Source: Bradyrhizobium sp. CB2312
GTDB taxonomy: Bacteria; Pseudomonadota; Alphaproteobacteria; Rhizobiales; Xanthobacteraceae
Length of the DNA: 64,000 nt
Direction of reading: 5' to 3'
Assembly (NCBI RefSeq): GCF_029714425.1
Contig: NZ_CP121668.1
Location: 2,749,501-2,813,500, forward strand
Within the stretch, counting starts at the first letter, position 1, and the number at the start of each line of letters is the position of its first letter. The translations under genes and the position numbers were made by a program. Shown here piece after piece: positions 9,394 to 17,509 of the stretch. Below the pieces are notes generated by a model. It was not told the DNA's origin and did no database searches. It worked only from the letters and a program-made list of their open reading frames with translations.

Positions 9394-10566
9394 TTACTCG
9401 CGGCCGTCATGTTCGAGATCGAAGGTGAAGACCCCGTCAGGACTCGAAGGCCGAGCGAGCACCTCGGGATGGCGCAAGGTGCGCAATGCGTCGTGGTAGC
9501 CGGCGCGCCAATGATCCTGCATCGACAGCCGCGAGAACTCGTAGTCCTTGGAATGCCCCTCGTGATTGCGCGCGCGATAGATCAGATGAACGATGCTGTA
9601 GACGTTCCGCGAGACCGCCGTACTGAGCAGCTTCACGTTCTCATGCTGACTGAGATCGTCGGGCAGCCTCCCCAGTAGATCCGTGAGTGCGCGCCGCAGG
9701 CGCTGCACATGCTTGAACTGGTCGGTGCTGGCGCGCGTGCGGCTCGAATACTGGATTTCCTTGTGCCGCGTGATTACTTCGGCCATGTTGCGGGGAAGTT
9801 GACCGCGCGCGCTCCAGAGGTCGACCTGGAATGCGAGCATGTCCTGCGGGGCATCAGATTCGATCACCCATTGCAGCGGCGTATTGGAGACCAGACCGCC
9901 GTCCCAATAGTGCTCGCCCTCGATCTCCACCGCCGGAAAGCCCGGAGGCAGCGCGCCGCTCGCCATGATGTGCTCGGGCCGGATCGTATGGGTCGTATTG
10001 TCGAAATAGACGAAATTTCCGGTTCGGACGTTGACCGCGCCGGCACTGAAGCGCGTCAGCCCGGCATTGATACGATCGAAGTCAACCAGGCGCTCCAGTG
10101 TCGTCTTGAGCGCACGCGTGTCATAGACGCTGGTCGCATCGCTGGCTCCGCCGGGCTGCAGCCAGGGCAGTACGGGACGGGCGGAGAAGAATCCTGTGGC
10201 GCCACAGGTGGCCGCCAGACCGGCGCTCATCTGGTTGATGAGGTTGCGCGTATTGTCGCTCCGCGTCCAATCCAGGAAAGGATTGCCGGACCAATCCCAG
10301 GGCGCGGTCGAGGTGACCTGGGTCCAAAAATCGCGCAGGCGGTCAACACGGGACTCGGGTGGATTGCCGGCGATGATGGCGGCATTGATGGCTCCGATCG
10401 AGATGCCAGCAACCCAGTCGGGATGAATGCTGGCTTCGGCCAGGGCTTCATAGACGCCGGCCTGATAGGCGCCGAGCGCACCGCCGCCTTGCAACAGCAG
10501 CGCGATGCAGTCGAAAGGAAGCTGCCGTTGTGCGGATGAGAGCTGTGATCGAGGCTGGAAGTTCAT
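9394..10566 (-). CDS. patatin-like phospholipase / acyl hydrolase
   Basis: The 390-residue protein shows the patatin elements in order. The oxyanion Gly-rich loop [11 protein letters not shown] lies at about residues 27-37, the GISIGA nucleophile elbow has Ser at about 56, and the Asp of the Ser-Asp dyad is in [12 protein letters not shown] near residue 220. The C-terminal third carries the conserved tail often found in rhizobial patatins next to hydroxybutyrate genes. No signal peptide is visible, so it is probably cytosolic or granule-bound. It may release acyl groups from lipid or polyhydroxybutyrate; the substrate is not determined. It is co-directional with adc, separated by about 30 nt. 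Confidence 0.9.
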   Translation of the reverse strand: MNFQPRSQLSSAQRQLPFDCIALLLQGGGALGAYQAGVYEALAEASIHPDWVAGISIGAINAAIIAGNPPESRVDRLRDFWTQVTSTAPWDWSGNPFLDWTRSDNTRNLINQMSAGLAATCGATGFFSARPVLPWLQPGGASDATSVYDTRALKTTLERLVDFDRINAGLTRFSAGAVNVRTGNFVYFDNTTHTIRPEHIMASGALPPGFPAVEIEGEHYWDGGLVSNTPLQWVIESDAPQDMLAFQVDLWSARGQLPRNMAEVITRHKEIQYSSRTRASTDQFKHVQRLRRALTDLLGRLPDDLSQHENVKLLSTAVSRNVYSIVHLIYRARNHEGHSKDYEFSRLSMQDHWRAGYHDALRTLRHPEVLARPSSPDGVFTFDLEHDGRE

Positions 10567-10605
10567 GGCGTATGTGCTCTTTGAGTGCTGATGAATATGC
10601 TCGTG

Positions 10606-11205
10606 TTAATGCCGACTCGCGTCTTGCTTTCCGACATTTGGAGGCTCGAGCAGCACCTCTTTCAAATGGTCCCCGGAGGCGACGACGATCACGAAGTTGA
10701 GTTTGCCATCCTGTCGGATCAGTCCGCCGGCCAGCGCGCTGCCGGCCGCCGCTTTCTCGGCGACCTCTACGGCATCCGACAATTCCGGCTTGATCCATTT
10801 CAAGGCGACGATGTTGGCGAGGTCTTCCCGATCGAGCTCCTTCAGCGACGACGCCGTCTCTTTGCCCGTGATACTTCCGGTATTTGCGTCGATGGCGTTC
10901 TCCCACACGTGCTCATTCCGGATCGTGCGAACGCGGTAAACGGGCGGGCCATCGATCTCGAAGCTGATGTCGGCCGCCTTCGAGCCGTCATGCAGGCGCT
11001 CCGCGATCGTCATCGCCCGGCTGAGCGGGACGCGTATGGTACGGAATTCCGAGAGCACGCGTTGGATAGCGGCCTCTTCGGCCTGGCTTTGTGCGCTCGC
11101 GCTTCGGCTGTCTGCATCTGCAGATTTTTGAACGTCAGCGACGGCGGCGGTCGCGGTGAGCGTGGCGGACCACATGATCAGGGCAAACAAATGCTGCTTC
11201 GACAT
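10606..11205 (-). CDS. periplasmic PepSY-domain-like protein
   Basis: From the start MSKQHLFALIMWSATLTATAA the protein has a clear Sec signal (about 24 residues) and then about 175 soluble residues. The C-terminal part, with AVEVAEKAAAGSALAGGLI followed by FVIVVASGDHLKEVLLEP, fits a PepSY-type fold. PepSY domains often inhibit proteases or sense envelope state. An in-frame ATG 27 nt upstream is less likely because it delays the signal. It lies in a run of small minus-strand genes for envelope proteins. Confidence 0.7.
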   Translation of the reverse strand: MSKQHLFALIMWSATLTATAAVADVQKSADADSRSASAQSQAEEAAIQRVLSEFRTIRVPLSRAMTIAERLHDGSKAADISFEIDGPPVYRVRTIRNEHVWENAIDANTGSITGKETASSLKELDREDLANIVALKWIKPELSDAVEVAEKAAAGSALAGGLIRQDGKLNFVIVVASGDHLKEVLLEPPNVGKQDASRH

Positions 11206-11228
11206 TGAATTAATCTCGGTCTGGTTGG

Positions 11229-11528
11229 TCAATCGCCTGCGACGGGCGTGTGAGCGACGACGATCTCCTTGTCGGAGAGCGTGGGCAGCGACTGATTGGT
11301 ATCGATCACGACGCGCTCCGGCCGCTTCACGTCGGAGTGGATGCGGATCGGAGGCCGCGCAGGATCCGGTTCAGTGAAGCGGCTTGGCAGTTGGGCCGGG
11401 AGCATCCAACCGGTCGCCCAAAGCAAGCAGAGCAGGGCGCCTCCGACCGACAGAAAATAGCCGCGCAAGGGAAGGGCGGTGTCGGTCGATCGGCTCGCGC
11501 GCATGAGCATGGCGGATCGTCGGCTCAT
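11229..11528 (-). CDS. small single-pass membrane protein of unknown function
   Basis: The 99-residue protein starts MSRRSAMLMRASRSTD and has AGGAG about 10 nt upstream. A single hydrophobic helix lies at about residues 24-43 (YFLSVGGALLCLLWATGWM). A Pro/Arg-rich stretch follows. With a basic N-terminus the tail should face the periplasm. It is closely linked to the PepSY gene, with a 23-nt gap. Confidence 0.7.
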   Translation of the reverse strand: MSRRSAMLMRASRSTDTALPLRGYFLSVGGALLCLLWATGWMLPAQLPSRFTEPDPARPPIRIHSDVKRPERVVIDTNQSLPTLSDKEIVVAHTPVAGD

Positions 11529-11568
11529 GGCGTGCGGCTCCTGAAAACGGAATCTGTCCGTGTCATCG

Positions 11569-11787
11569 TCAGATGCTCCAGAGACGCGGACGCCGGCGCG
11601 CACGTTCGGCATCGAGATAGCCGCGCTCGTCGAGCCATTCGGTCGGACAATAGGCTGCGGCGTTGGGATCAATCGTGAATCCGTCACGCTGGAGCGCTGC
11701 CCGTGTTCCGGTCATACCAGTCCACACGACCTCGCCGCTGGTCGGGTCCACTTCCATTCCATCAAAGACTTCGATGAAGTTCAGCAT
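11569..11787 (-). CDS. small soluble protein of unknown function (72 aa)
   Basis: The protein starts MLNFIEVFDGMEVDPTSGEV and is soluble, Asp/Glu-rich in front and Arg-rich at the end. An upstream non-ATG start at 11847 is possible. It overlaps nothing on the same strand except near 11807, where the next small frame ends inside the longer version. No family was recognised. Confidence 0.5.
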   Translation of the reverse strand: MLNFIEVFDGMEVDPTSGEVVWTGMTGTRAALQRDGFTIDPNAAAYCPTEWLDERGYLDAERARRRPRLWSI

Positions 11788-11806
11788 CTCGGGTCCCAGT
11801 CCTGCT

Positions 11807-11962
11807 TCACGCCGCGTGCGTGAGGCGGTCGATTTCGTCAGGCGCAACGCCTCTGCGCGCGAGTTCGGACTCGATCACGTCGAACACGCATTCGACCGGC
11901 GCGATCCAGATGTTGACCCAGTAGATGATGCAGTCGCGGGCGATCAGCAGAGCCGGTGTCAT
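11807..11962 (-). CDS. very small protein (51 aa), unknown function
   Basis: The protein starts MTPALLIARDCIIYWVNIW, with GGAGG 9 nt upstream. It has one short hydrophobic front segment and an acidic tail ending DEIDRLTHAA. Its start overlaps the stop of the gene at 11959 as ATGA, which supports translational coupling. Confidence 0.6.
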   Translation of the reverse strand: MTPALLIARDCIIYWVNIWIAPVECVFDVIESELARRGVAPDEIDRLTHAA

Positions 11963-12159
11963 GCGACTGTCCTCCGATCCAGTCGAACGATGCTGGTCTG
12001 GCGTGTGGCGAGCGTATGAGCCCACGCGATCATCGCGATCGTGATGCCGAGCAGCAGGCTCAGAGCCACGAGGCACACGGCGACAATCACGTTCAGCGAT
12101 GCGGCGGCGAGGCCGGGCAACGGATTTTCGCGCATCAACGCGAACAGCACGGTTGACAT
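11959..12159 (-). CDS. small membrane protein (66 aa), first gene of the minus-strand run
   Basis: The protein starts MSTVLFALMRENPLPGLA and has one strong membrane helix (about residues 21-46, VIVAVCLVALSLLLGITIAM). GGAGACGGAGA precedes the ATG. It is the first gene after the operator-like sequence at 12176-12193, so the small-gene run below 12.16 kb is probably under that operator. Confidence 0.65.
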   Translation of the reverse strand: MSTVLFALMRENPLPGLAAASLNVIVAVCLVALSLLLGITIAMIAWAHTLATRQTSIVRLDRRTVA

Positions 12160-12175
12160 TCTCCGTCTCCTTAAT

Positions 12176-12193
12176 AAAATACACCGTATAGTT
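12176..12193 (+). promoter_or_regulatory. operator-like 18-mer, site 1
   Basis: The sequence AAAATACACCGTATAGTT matches site 2 at 14412-14429 at 16 of 18 positions in the same orientation. It lies in the divergent gap between the small membrane-protein run (minus) and the gene at 12311 (plus), where a TetR repressor could control both directions. Confidence 0.55.
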
Positions 12194-12310
12194 CATATAA
12201 ATCACGCGCCATGGCCGAAGTCAAGACGAGTGCGTCACAAGCGCGTGTGATCAAGGCGGCGAGGCTCCGCCAGGTTCAACCAGAAGTCTCGAGCAGAGAA
12301 GGGATCTGAC

Positions 12311-12565
12311 ATGACGAAATTGATGCCGGCGTTGTTCGCAGCGGCTGTGGTAGCGTTTGGCAGCGCAGCAGCTTTTGCCCAGGAGAACCGGGGTACACCG
12401 GAGCAGCGGGCGGCCTGCACGGCCGACGCCTTTCGCCTCTGCAGTGCCTACATTCCCGACCCGTCGGGAGTCGAAGCCTGTCTGCGGCTCAGGAAGTCGG
12501 ATCTGAGCGAAGGTTGTAAAGCGGTCTTCGAGCAGGCATCCACCGGATCGGTCAGGGGCAGATAA
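12311..12565 (+). CDS. small secreted Cys-containing protein
   Basis: The 84-residue protein has a Sec signal (MTKLMPALFAAAVVAFGSAAAFAQ, cleavage after AFA). A short mature part has four cysteines in an ACTADAFRLC...ACLRLRKSDLSEGC arrangement. Such periplasmic Cys-motif proteins are common in Bradyrhizobium; their role is unknown. It has its own divergent promoter region containing operator-like site 1. Confidence 0.8.
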   Translation: MTKLMPALFAAAVVAFGSAAAFAQENRGTPEQRAACTADAFRLCSAYIPDPSGVEACLRLRKSDLSEGCKAVFEQASTGSVRGR

Positions 12566-12644
12566 CGCGCGACGTTGCGGCGTGATGTGACCGGGCGTTG
12601 CCCTGAACCACATCCGCACCGCGACAGGAGACAGGAGCGTTCTT

Positions 12645-13082
12645 ATGAGCACGGTGTACATACCGGCCCTGGCTGCCTTCGGCGGCTCTGCGGTCGGCGC
12701 GGTCTCGACCATCGTCAGTGGATGGTTTAACGGACGCCGAAGGCGGCGCGAGCTTCATCATGCCCGCTCGTTCTCGAAGCGCGAACAATTGTACCATAGC
12801 TTCATAGAGGAGGCATCGCGGCTCTATGCCTACGCCCTGGTCAATGATCACGCCGAAATCCCGCAACTGGTCAGCCTCTATACGCTGGTCGGACGCATGC
12901 GGATCTTGTCGAGCAACGAGGTCGTTCAGGCCGCCGAGAGAGCCGGGCACTTGATCATCGAAACCTATCTCTCGCCAAATCGCACATTCGTCGATCTCCC
13001 CAAATTCATCGAGGAGATGGATCCCTTGCGTGATTTCGGAGAGGCCTGTCGCCGCGAGCTAATGAACATTCCGGCGCAGTGA
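12645..13082 (+). CDS. membrane-anchored helical protein of unknown function
   Basis: The 145-residue protein starts MSTVYIPALAAFGGSAVGAV. It has an N-terminal hydrophobic helix to about residue 28, a basic stop-transfer cluster GRRRRRELHH, and a cytosolic helical domain of about 110 residues. It overlaps or abuts the tetR gene that follows. The context suggests an accessory to the TetR-regulated envelope genes. No family was recognised. Confidence 0.7.
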   Translation: MSTVYIPALAAFGGSAVGAVSTIVSGWFNGRRRRRELHHARSFSKREQLYHSFIEEASRLYAYALVNDHAEIPQLVSLYTLVGRMRILSSNEVVQAAERAGHLIIETYLSPNRTFVDLPKFIEEMDPLRDFGEACRRELMNIPAQ

Positions 13083-13090
13083 GAGGCGGT

Positions 13091-13837
13091 ATGTGCGAGC
13101 AGATTGAAGACCGAACGAGGAGCGCCCGCCGCAAGATCGTGCAGGCCGCCATCCATCTCTATGGCGAGGTGGGACACAACAAGACCACCGTCGCCGACAT
13201 CGCGCGGAGCTTGTCGATGTCCTCAGCCAACGTCTATCGATTCTTTCCCTCAAAACAGGCGATCGAGGAGGCTGTGGTGGAGGAGGTGCTCGAGGAGACG
13301 GTCAGTGCGGCGGCTGAGGCGGCCCGTGGCAGTGGGCCAGCGCTGCGGCGCCTTGGCGCAATCCTGAAGGCCATCGCCGACTGCAATGAAGGTCGACCGG
13401 CGAAGCATCGACGACTGCAAGACCTGATAACTCTGGCCGTCCGTCAGAACTGGACGGTCGTCCTCACCTATGACGACAGGATCCGAGGCTTGGTGTGCCC
13501 GGTCATCGGCAATGGGCAAGCATGTGGGGAACTGCAGGGCGGCAGTCCGATGGCGCTCACCTGCTGCCTGCTGGGAGCCATGGATGTCCATCTCAACCCA
13601 TCCCGGGGCGGGGCTGCGACGCTGCGGCCAAGCTTCGACGAGATGTTGAGATTTTGTACGGGCGCTTTGCGTCGCCCTGCTCCTACGACCAGTCCGTCTC
13701 GCAAGCTGCCAGGAAAAAGCCGACACGCTCGCGCACGAAGCCGGGAAGTTCCTTCTTTAGGTCCTTCTGAGTTTCACCGACGAGCGACCGAAACAGCATC
13801 GGTAGCAGAATCAGGTCGAGAAAGATCTGCGCGGTAG
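13091..13837 (+). CDS. TetR-family transcriptional regulator, C-terminus extended by read-through
   Basis: The N-terminal helix-turn-helix is clear: ARRKIVQAAIHLYGEVGHN, then TTVADIARSLSMSSANVYRF, then FPSKQAIEE. The ligand domain runs to about residue 200, ending near EMLRFCTGALR. The frame then continues for about 45 low-complexity residues (Arg/Ser/Pro-rich), antisense to the end of the tetR at 13683. Typical members stop where that extension begins, so the native stop has probably been lost. ATG 13091 is chosen over a GTG at 13079; the preceding gene ends at 13082, so the two are likely co-transcribed. The ligand is unknown. Confidence 0.8.
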   Translation: MCEQIEDRTRSARRKIVQAAIHLYGEVGHNKTTVADIARSLSMSSANVYRFFPSKQAIEEAVVEEVLEETVSAAAEAARGSGPALRRLGAILKAIADCNEGRPAKHRRLQDLITLAVRQNWTVVLTYDDRIRGLVCPVIGNGQACGELQGGSPMALTCCLLGAMDVHLNPSRGGAATLRPSFDEMLRFCTGALRRPAPTTSPSRKLPGKSRHARARSREVPSLGPSEFHRRATETASVAESGRERSAR

Positions 13838-14333
13838 CACGGCTTCGCTTGGCGCTGAAAGGGCCCTTCGGGGTGCGAGCGAGCTTCTGCGTGGCGTCGT
13901 CCAGCAACTGGGACACTGCGGCCAGGGAGCGATCGCGCGCAGCGTCGTGAACGTTGCGGCTCAATTCGGGAAAGCGCTGCGATTCCGCGATCGTCGCGCG
14001 CACCATGCCGAGCGATTCCTCGACCACTCTCTCGACGATGGCCGTCCCGAGGCTCAGCAACTTGTCCTCGATGGTGCGACCCTCGGGCGAGAAGCCCTCG
14101 AAGTCCGTCAACCCATCGATGGTGCGGGCCACCACCGCCGCGAACAGCGCTTCCTTGCCGGGGAAGTGGGCGTAGATCGTCGGCTTGCTCGCGGGAGCGA
14201 GCTCGGAGATGTCGTCGATGCTGGCGCTGCGGTAGCCCTTCTCCAAAAACAGCTGCTGAGCCGCATCGAGAATTCGCTCCTGTGCGTCGCCGGCAAGATC
14301 CTTGGGCGGTCTGCCTCGCTTCGTCTTCTTCAT
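13683..14333 (-). CDS. TetR/AcrR-family repressor, likely regulator of the RND efflux operon
   Basis: The 216-residue protein starts MKKTKRGRPPKDLAGD, with GGAGG 10 nt upstream. The helix-turn-helix lies at about residues 36-62 (SASIDDISELAPASKPTIYA, then HFPGKEALF). The C-terminal domain ends KKELPGFVRERVGFFLAACE as in many AcrR-like repressors. It is divergent from the kinase-like/RND operon, and operator-like site 2 lies in the gap between them. The usual arrangement is a repressor controlling both itself and the pump; that is inferred here. Its 3' end overlaps the tail of the other tetR by about 155 bp. Confidence 0.88.
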   Translation of the reverse strand: MKKTKRGRPPKDLAGDAQERILDAAQQLFLEKGYRSASIDDISELAPASKPTIYAHFPGKEALFAAVVARTIDGLTDFEGFSPEGRTIEDKLLSLGTAIVERVVEESLGMVRATIAESQRFPELSRNVHDAARDRSLAAVSQLLDDATQKLARTPKGPFSAKRSRATAQIFLDLILLPMLFRSLVGETQKDLKKELPGFVRERVGFFLAACETDWS

Positions 14334-14411
14334 TCTTGAACCTCCGAAATCACGAGTCTGTGCGCGTCGCTTTCCCACTTGACATGGCTCGCAAAGAAAG
14401 GCAACAAAAAG

Positions 14412-14429
14412 AAAATATACGGTATAGTT
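14412..14429 (+). promoter_or_regulatory. operator-like 18-mer, site 2
   Basis: The sequence AAAATATACGGTATAGTT contains the palindrome TATAC-G-GTATA. It lies in the divergent gap between the AcrR-like repressor and the kinase-like/RND operon and is nearly identical to site 1. The same bases could serve as a -10 element, so repressor binding would block transcription directly. Confidence 0.6.
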
Positions 14430-14541
14430 TATTATTTCGTCAGGCTGCACGTTCCCGAGCTTGGCGAGCGCCCCCAAACGATCGGGGTCGCAAAGGTGAA
14501 GCGTTCTACCCCGATCGTCCGAGCCCAATGAGGAGAATGTC

Positions 14542-15321
14542 GTGACTGTTTTGAGCCCAGCCCCGTCCGGCTTTCAGGAGGGCGTGCTGTTACGCGAGCT
14601 GAATCGCAGGGTCACCAACGGTGTCGCCTTCGCTATCGACCTGGTCTCCGCCGCCGCCATCCGGGTCGACGGGACGGAAGCCAAGAGCGCGCTCAGCGAT
14701 GTCGTCGAGCTGCTGCATGGCTACGCCGACGTGCATCGTGTGCTGGCCATGCCCGCGGGCGACACGCTGACCCACGCCGCGACCTACATTCGCAAACTGG
14801 GCTGTGGCATGCGCCGGGCACTCCTGGACCGGATGAACATTCAGCTGGCATTCGCGACCGGGTCCCTCGCGCTTGAGCCGGAGCGCTGCTGGCATCTGGG
14901 GCTGATCGTCCATGAGCTCGTGATGCACGCGGCAAGACACGCTTGTTTCGACGCCCGGGCCGGGCAGATCACGATCAAGCTGACGCGTACCGGTGCGCTG
15001 GTGAACTGCGTGATCCTGGACAACGGCTCGCGTCCCGCGCGGGAAGCTTCCGACCGTGAATTGCGAATTGCCAGGGATATCGCGCGGGCGCTCGGCGGCC
15101 GGATCGAGCAGGGTTTCGGGACCGAATTCACCTCGATTGTCCTCTCGTTCCCGCTGACCGAGCGCGAACGGGGCGCAAACTGGTCAATCGCAACGCGCCA
15201 GATGAGGGCTCCGCGCCGCACGAGAGTCCCCGCTTCGAACGTGGCCGCGCTCGGTTCCCGCCGACCCGCCGATGCGCTTGGCAGGCTGTTGACGCTCTCC
15301 CTTCCGGTAAACGCGCCATGA
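14542..15321 (+). CDS. histidine-kinase-like protein of the HisKA_2/HWE type with altered H-box
   Basis: The 259-residue soluble protein has a dimerisation-helix region starting LLRELNRRVTNGVAFAIDLV and an ATPase-like region (CWHLGLIVHELVMHAARHA as N-box, LDNGSRPA as G1, IARDIARALGGRIEQGFG as G2). In the family the H-box reads ELNHRV-N with His as phospho-acceptor. Here that position is Arg (codon CGC), so autophosphorylation at the normal site looks impossible. The GTG start has AGGAG about 9 nt upstream. No sensor domain is present. It heads the RND operon, overlapping the next start as ATGATG/TGA. It may act as a non-phosphorylating partner or be decaying. Confidence 0.75.
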   Translation: MTVLSPAPSGFQEGVLLRELNRRVTNGVAFAIDLVSAAAIRVDGTEAKSALSDVVELLHGYADVHRVLAMPAGDTLTHAATYIRKLGCGMRRALLDRMNIQLAFATGSLALEPERCWHLGLIVHELVMHAARHACFDARAGQITIKLTRTGALVNCVILDNGSRPAREASDRELRIARDIARALGGRIEQGFGTEFTSIVLSFPLTERERGANWSIATRQMRAPRRTRVPASNVAALGSRRPADALGRLLTLSLPVNAP

Positions 15322-16436
15322 TGAACCAGCGCTCCAATCGCAATCATCGAGCGCCGCGTGCGACGAAGGTCCTCGTTACAGCGGCCGCGCTCGTCAGCGT
15401 CGCGCTGAGCGGCTGCAATGATCACGCGACGCACACGGCCACGCGCGCCGCGCTGGTCCGGACCATGATCGTGCAGCCGCGCGATCGGCAATCCTCCATC
15501 ACATTGACAGGAGAGGTCCAGGCGCGCTTCCGTGCCGATCTTTCGTTCCGCGCCAGCGGACGCGTGGTTGCTCGCACCGTGGACGTCGGCGCTCACGTCA
15601 ACAAGGGCGACGTCCTCGCCCGCCTGGATCCGGCCGAGCAGGCGGCCGACGTGGATGCTGCGACGGCGGCCGTGGCCTCCGCCGACGCCCAGCTGCGCGT
15701 GGCGAGGGCCACGTTCGAGCGGCAGAAGGCTCTCATCGCAAGCGGCTTCACCACCCGGACCGTTTACGACCAGGCCCAGGAAGGCCTGCGAACCGCAGAG
15801 GGCGTGCTGGAAGCGGCCAAGGCGCAGCTTGGCACTTCGCAGGATGCGCTTGGCTACACCGTCCTGCGCGCCGAAGCCGACGGTGTCGTGACCGCACGAA
15901 ATCTCGAGGTCGGCCAGGTCGTTCCGGCTGCCCAACCCGTGTTCTCGCTTGCTCAGGACGGGGAGCGGGATGCCGTCTTCGAGGTCTATGAATCCGTCTT
16001 CCTTGGCCAGCCCGACAGCCGCCGCGTGACGCTGGCGCTGGTCTCCGATCCCACCGTGGCAGCAGCGGGCGAGGTCAGAGAGATTTCTCCGGCCATCGAC
16101 GCGAAGAGCTCCACGATCCGCGTCAAAGTGTCCATCGAGAACCCACCGGCTGCGATGACGCTGGGCGGCGCCGTCGCGGGAACGGTGAAGGCGAAAGCTC
16201 AGAATGAGATCACCTTGCCCTGGAGCGCGCTGATGGCGGCGGGCAGGAAGCCTGCCGTCTGGACAGTCGACCCGAAAACGCAGACGGCGTCGCTGAAGCC
16301 GGTCACTGTCGGCGCCTATGAAGCCGGTCAGGTGCTGATCAAGGCAGGGCTCGAGCCCGGCGAGCGCGTCGTCGTCGATGGCGGCAAGCTTTTGAGTGTC
16401 GGTCAGTCCGTCACTGAGGAGGGAGGTCAATCATGA
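15318..16436 (+). CDS. RND efflux periplasmic adaptor (membrane fusion lipoprotein) 1
   Basis: The 372-residue adaptor has a lipobox VALSGC (Cys at about 33) that anchors it to the inner membrane from the periplasmic side. The lipoyl/barrel-sandwich halves are visible (GEVQARFRADLSFRASGRVV and GYTVLRAEADGVVTARNLEVG) around a hairpin of Ala-rich helices at about residues 110-170. It links the RND pump to an outer-membrane channel. It overlaps the genes on both sides by 4 nt, so the operon is translationally coupled. Confidence 0.92.
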   Translation: MMNQRSNRNHRAPRATKVLVTAAALVSVALSGCNDHATHTATRAALVRTMIVQPRDRQSSITLTGEVQARFRADLSFRASGRVVARTVDVGAHVNKGDVLARLDPAEQAADVDAATAAVASADAQLRVARATFERQKALIASGFTTRTVYDQAQEGLRTAEGVLEAAKAQLGTSQDALGYTVLRAEADGVVTARNLEVGQVVPAAQPVFSLAQDGERDAVFEVYESVFLGQPDSRRVTLALVSDPTVAAAGEVREISPAIDAKSSTIRVKVSIENPPAAMTLGGAVAGTVKAKAQNEITLPWSALMAAGRKPAVWTVDPKTQTASLKPVTVGAYEAGQVLIKAGLEPGERVVVDGGKLLSVGQSVTEEGGQS

Positions 16437-17509
16437 AGCGACAGGTCATGATGATCGCTGGCACGCTCGCGGCGGCCTCGTTGCTTACCGGCTGTCAGCA
16501 GGAGACGAACGCGCCGGCCCCCGTGCGCCCCGTGCTCTCAATGGTGGCCAAGCCGAACAGCGGTGACAGCACGGCTGCCGTCGGCGTCGTCGAACCGCGC
16601 TACAAGACCAACCTTGGCTTTCGCGTACTCGGACGGCTGACTTCGCGCCCGGTCTACGTTGGCGACATCGTCAGCGAAGGACAAATCATCGGGACGATTG
16701 ATCCCACCGCACTCGATCTCGCCGTTCGCGCGGCCAAAGCTCAGCTTTCGAAGGCCGAGGCGCAGCTTGCGACAGCCAAGGCCACGGAGGGGCGGCAACG
16801 CACGCTCATCACCAGCGATGCGACCACCAGGCAGACGCTTGATAATGCCGAGCAGGCTCGCGCCGGCGCCGAAGCAAACGTCGCGCAGGAGCAGGCGAAC
16901 CTGACGAAGGCGATCGAGCAACTCGGCTATGCCCAGATCAAGGCCGACTTCGGTGGCGTCGTCACCGCTGTCGGCGCGGAAGTAGGCCAGGTGGTTTCGC
17001 CCGGTCAAACCGTGGTGACGGTTGCGCGGCCGGACGTTCGCGAGGCAGTCGTCGATATCGGGGAAGATCTGCCTGTGCCGCTCGAAGTCGGTCTCCCGTT
17101 TACCGTCGGCCTGCAGCTCCTCCCCACCGTTCAGGTCGAGGGCAGGATCCGCGAAATCGCGCCGCAAGCAGATGCAGTGACGCGGCTGCGACGTGTCCGG
17201 ATTGCACTCGACAACCCACCCGAAAGCTTCCGCCTCGGCGCGACCGTCACGGCAAAGCTCGGCAAGGACCAGAGCGTGGACTTGCGCCTGCCCGCATCAG
17301 CGGTGCTCGCCAAGGATGGCGCCGATTTCGTCTGGGTGGTCGATCAGTCCGCCGGCACCGTCTCGCTGCAGAAGATCGATGGGGTCGTCGAACGGGCGGG
17401 CATCCGCGTCACCGGTGGGCTTGCCGCCGGCACCCGCGTCGTCACCGCCGGAATCCACAGCCTCAAGCCGGGACAGCACGTCCGCTTCGAACAGGATCAA
17501 GAGCCATGA
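16433..17509 (+). CDS. RND efflux periplasmic adaptor (membrane fusion lipoprotein) 2
   Basis: The 358-residue protein has lipobox SLLTGC (Cys about 21). Barrel-sandwich motifs are TNLGFRVLGRLTSRPVYVGD and GYAQIKADFGGVVTAVGAEV, and it has a shorter alpha-hairpin. It is about as long as adaptor 1 and related to it, but clearly diverged. Two adaptors before a single RND pump suggest a mixed or asymmetric adaptor ring. It overlaps its neighbours by ATGA. Confidence 0.92.
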   Translation: MKRQVMMIAGTLAAASLLTGCQQETNAPAPVRPVLSMVAKPNSGDSTAAVGVVEPRYKTNLGFRVLGRLTSRPVYVGDIVSEGQIIGTIDPTALDLAVRAAKAQLSKAEAQLATAKATEGRQRTLITSDATTRQTLDNAEQARAGAEANVAQEQANLTKAIEQLGYAQIKADFGGVVTAVGAEVGQVVSPGQTVVTVARPDVREAVVDIGEDLPVPLEVGLPFTVGLQLLPTVQVEGRIREIAPQADAVTRLRRVRIALDNPPESFRLGATVTAKLGKDQSVDLRLPASAVLAKDGADFVWVVDQSAGTVSLQKIDGVVERAGIRVTGGLAAGTRVVTAGIHSLKPGQHVRFEQDQEP

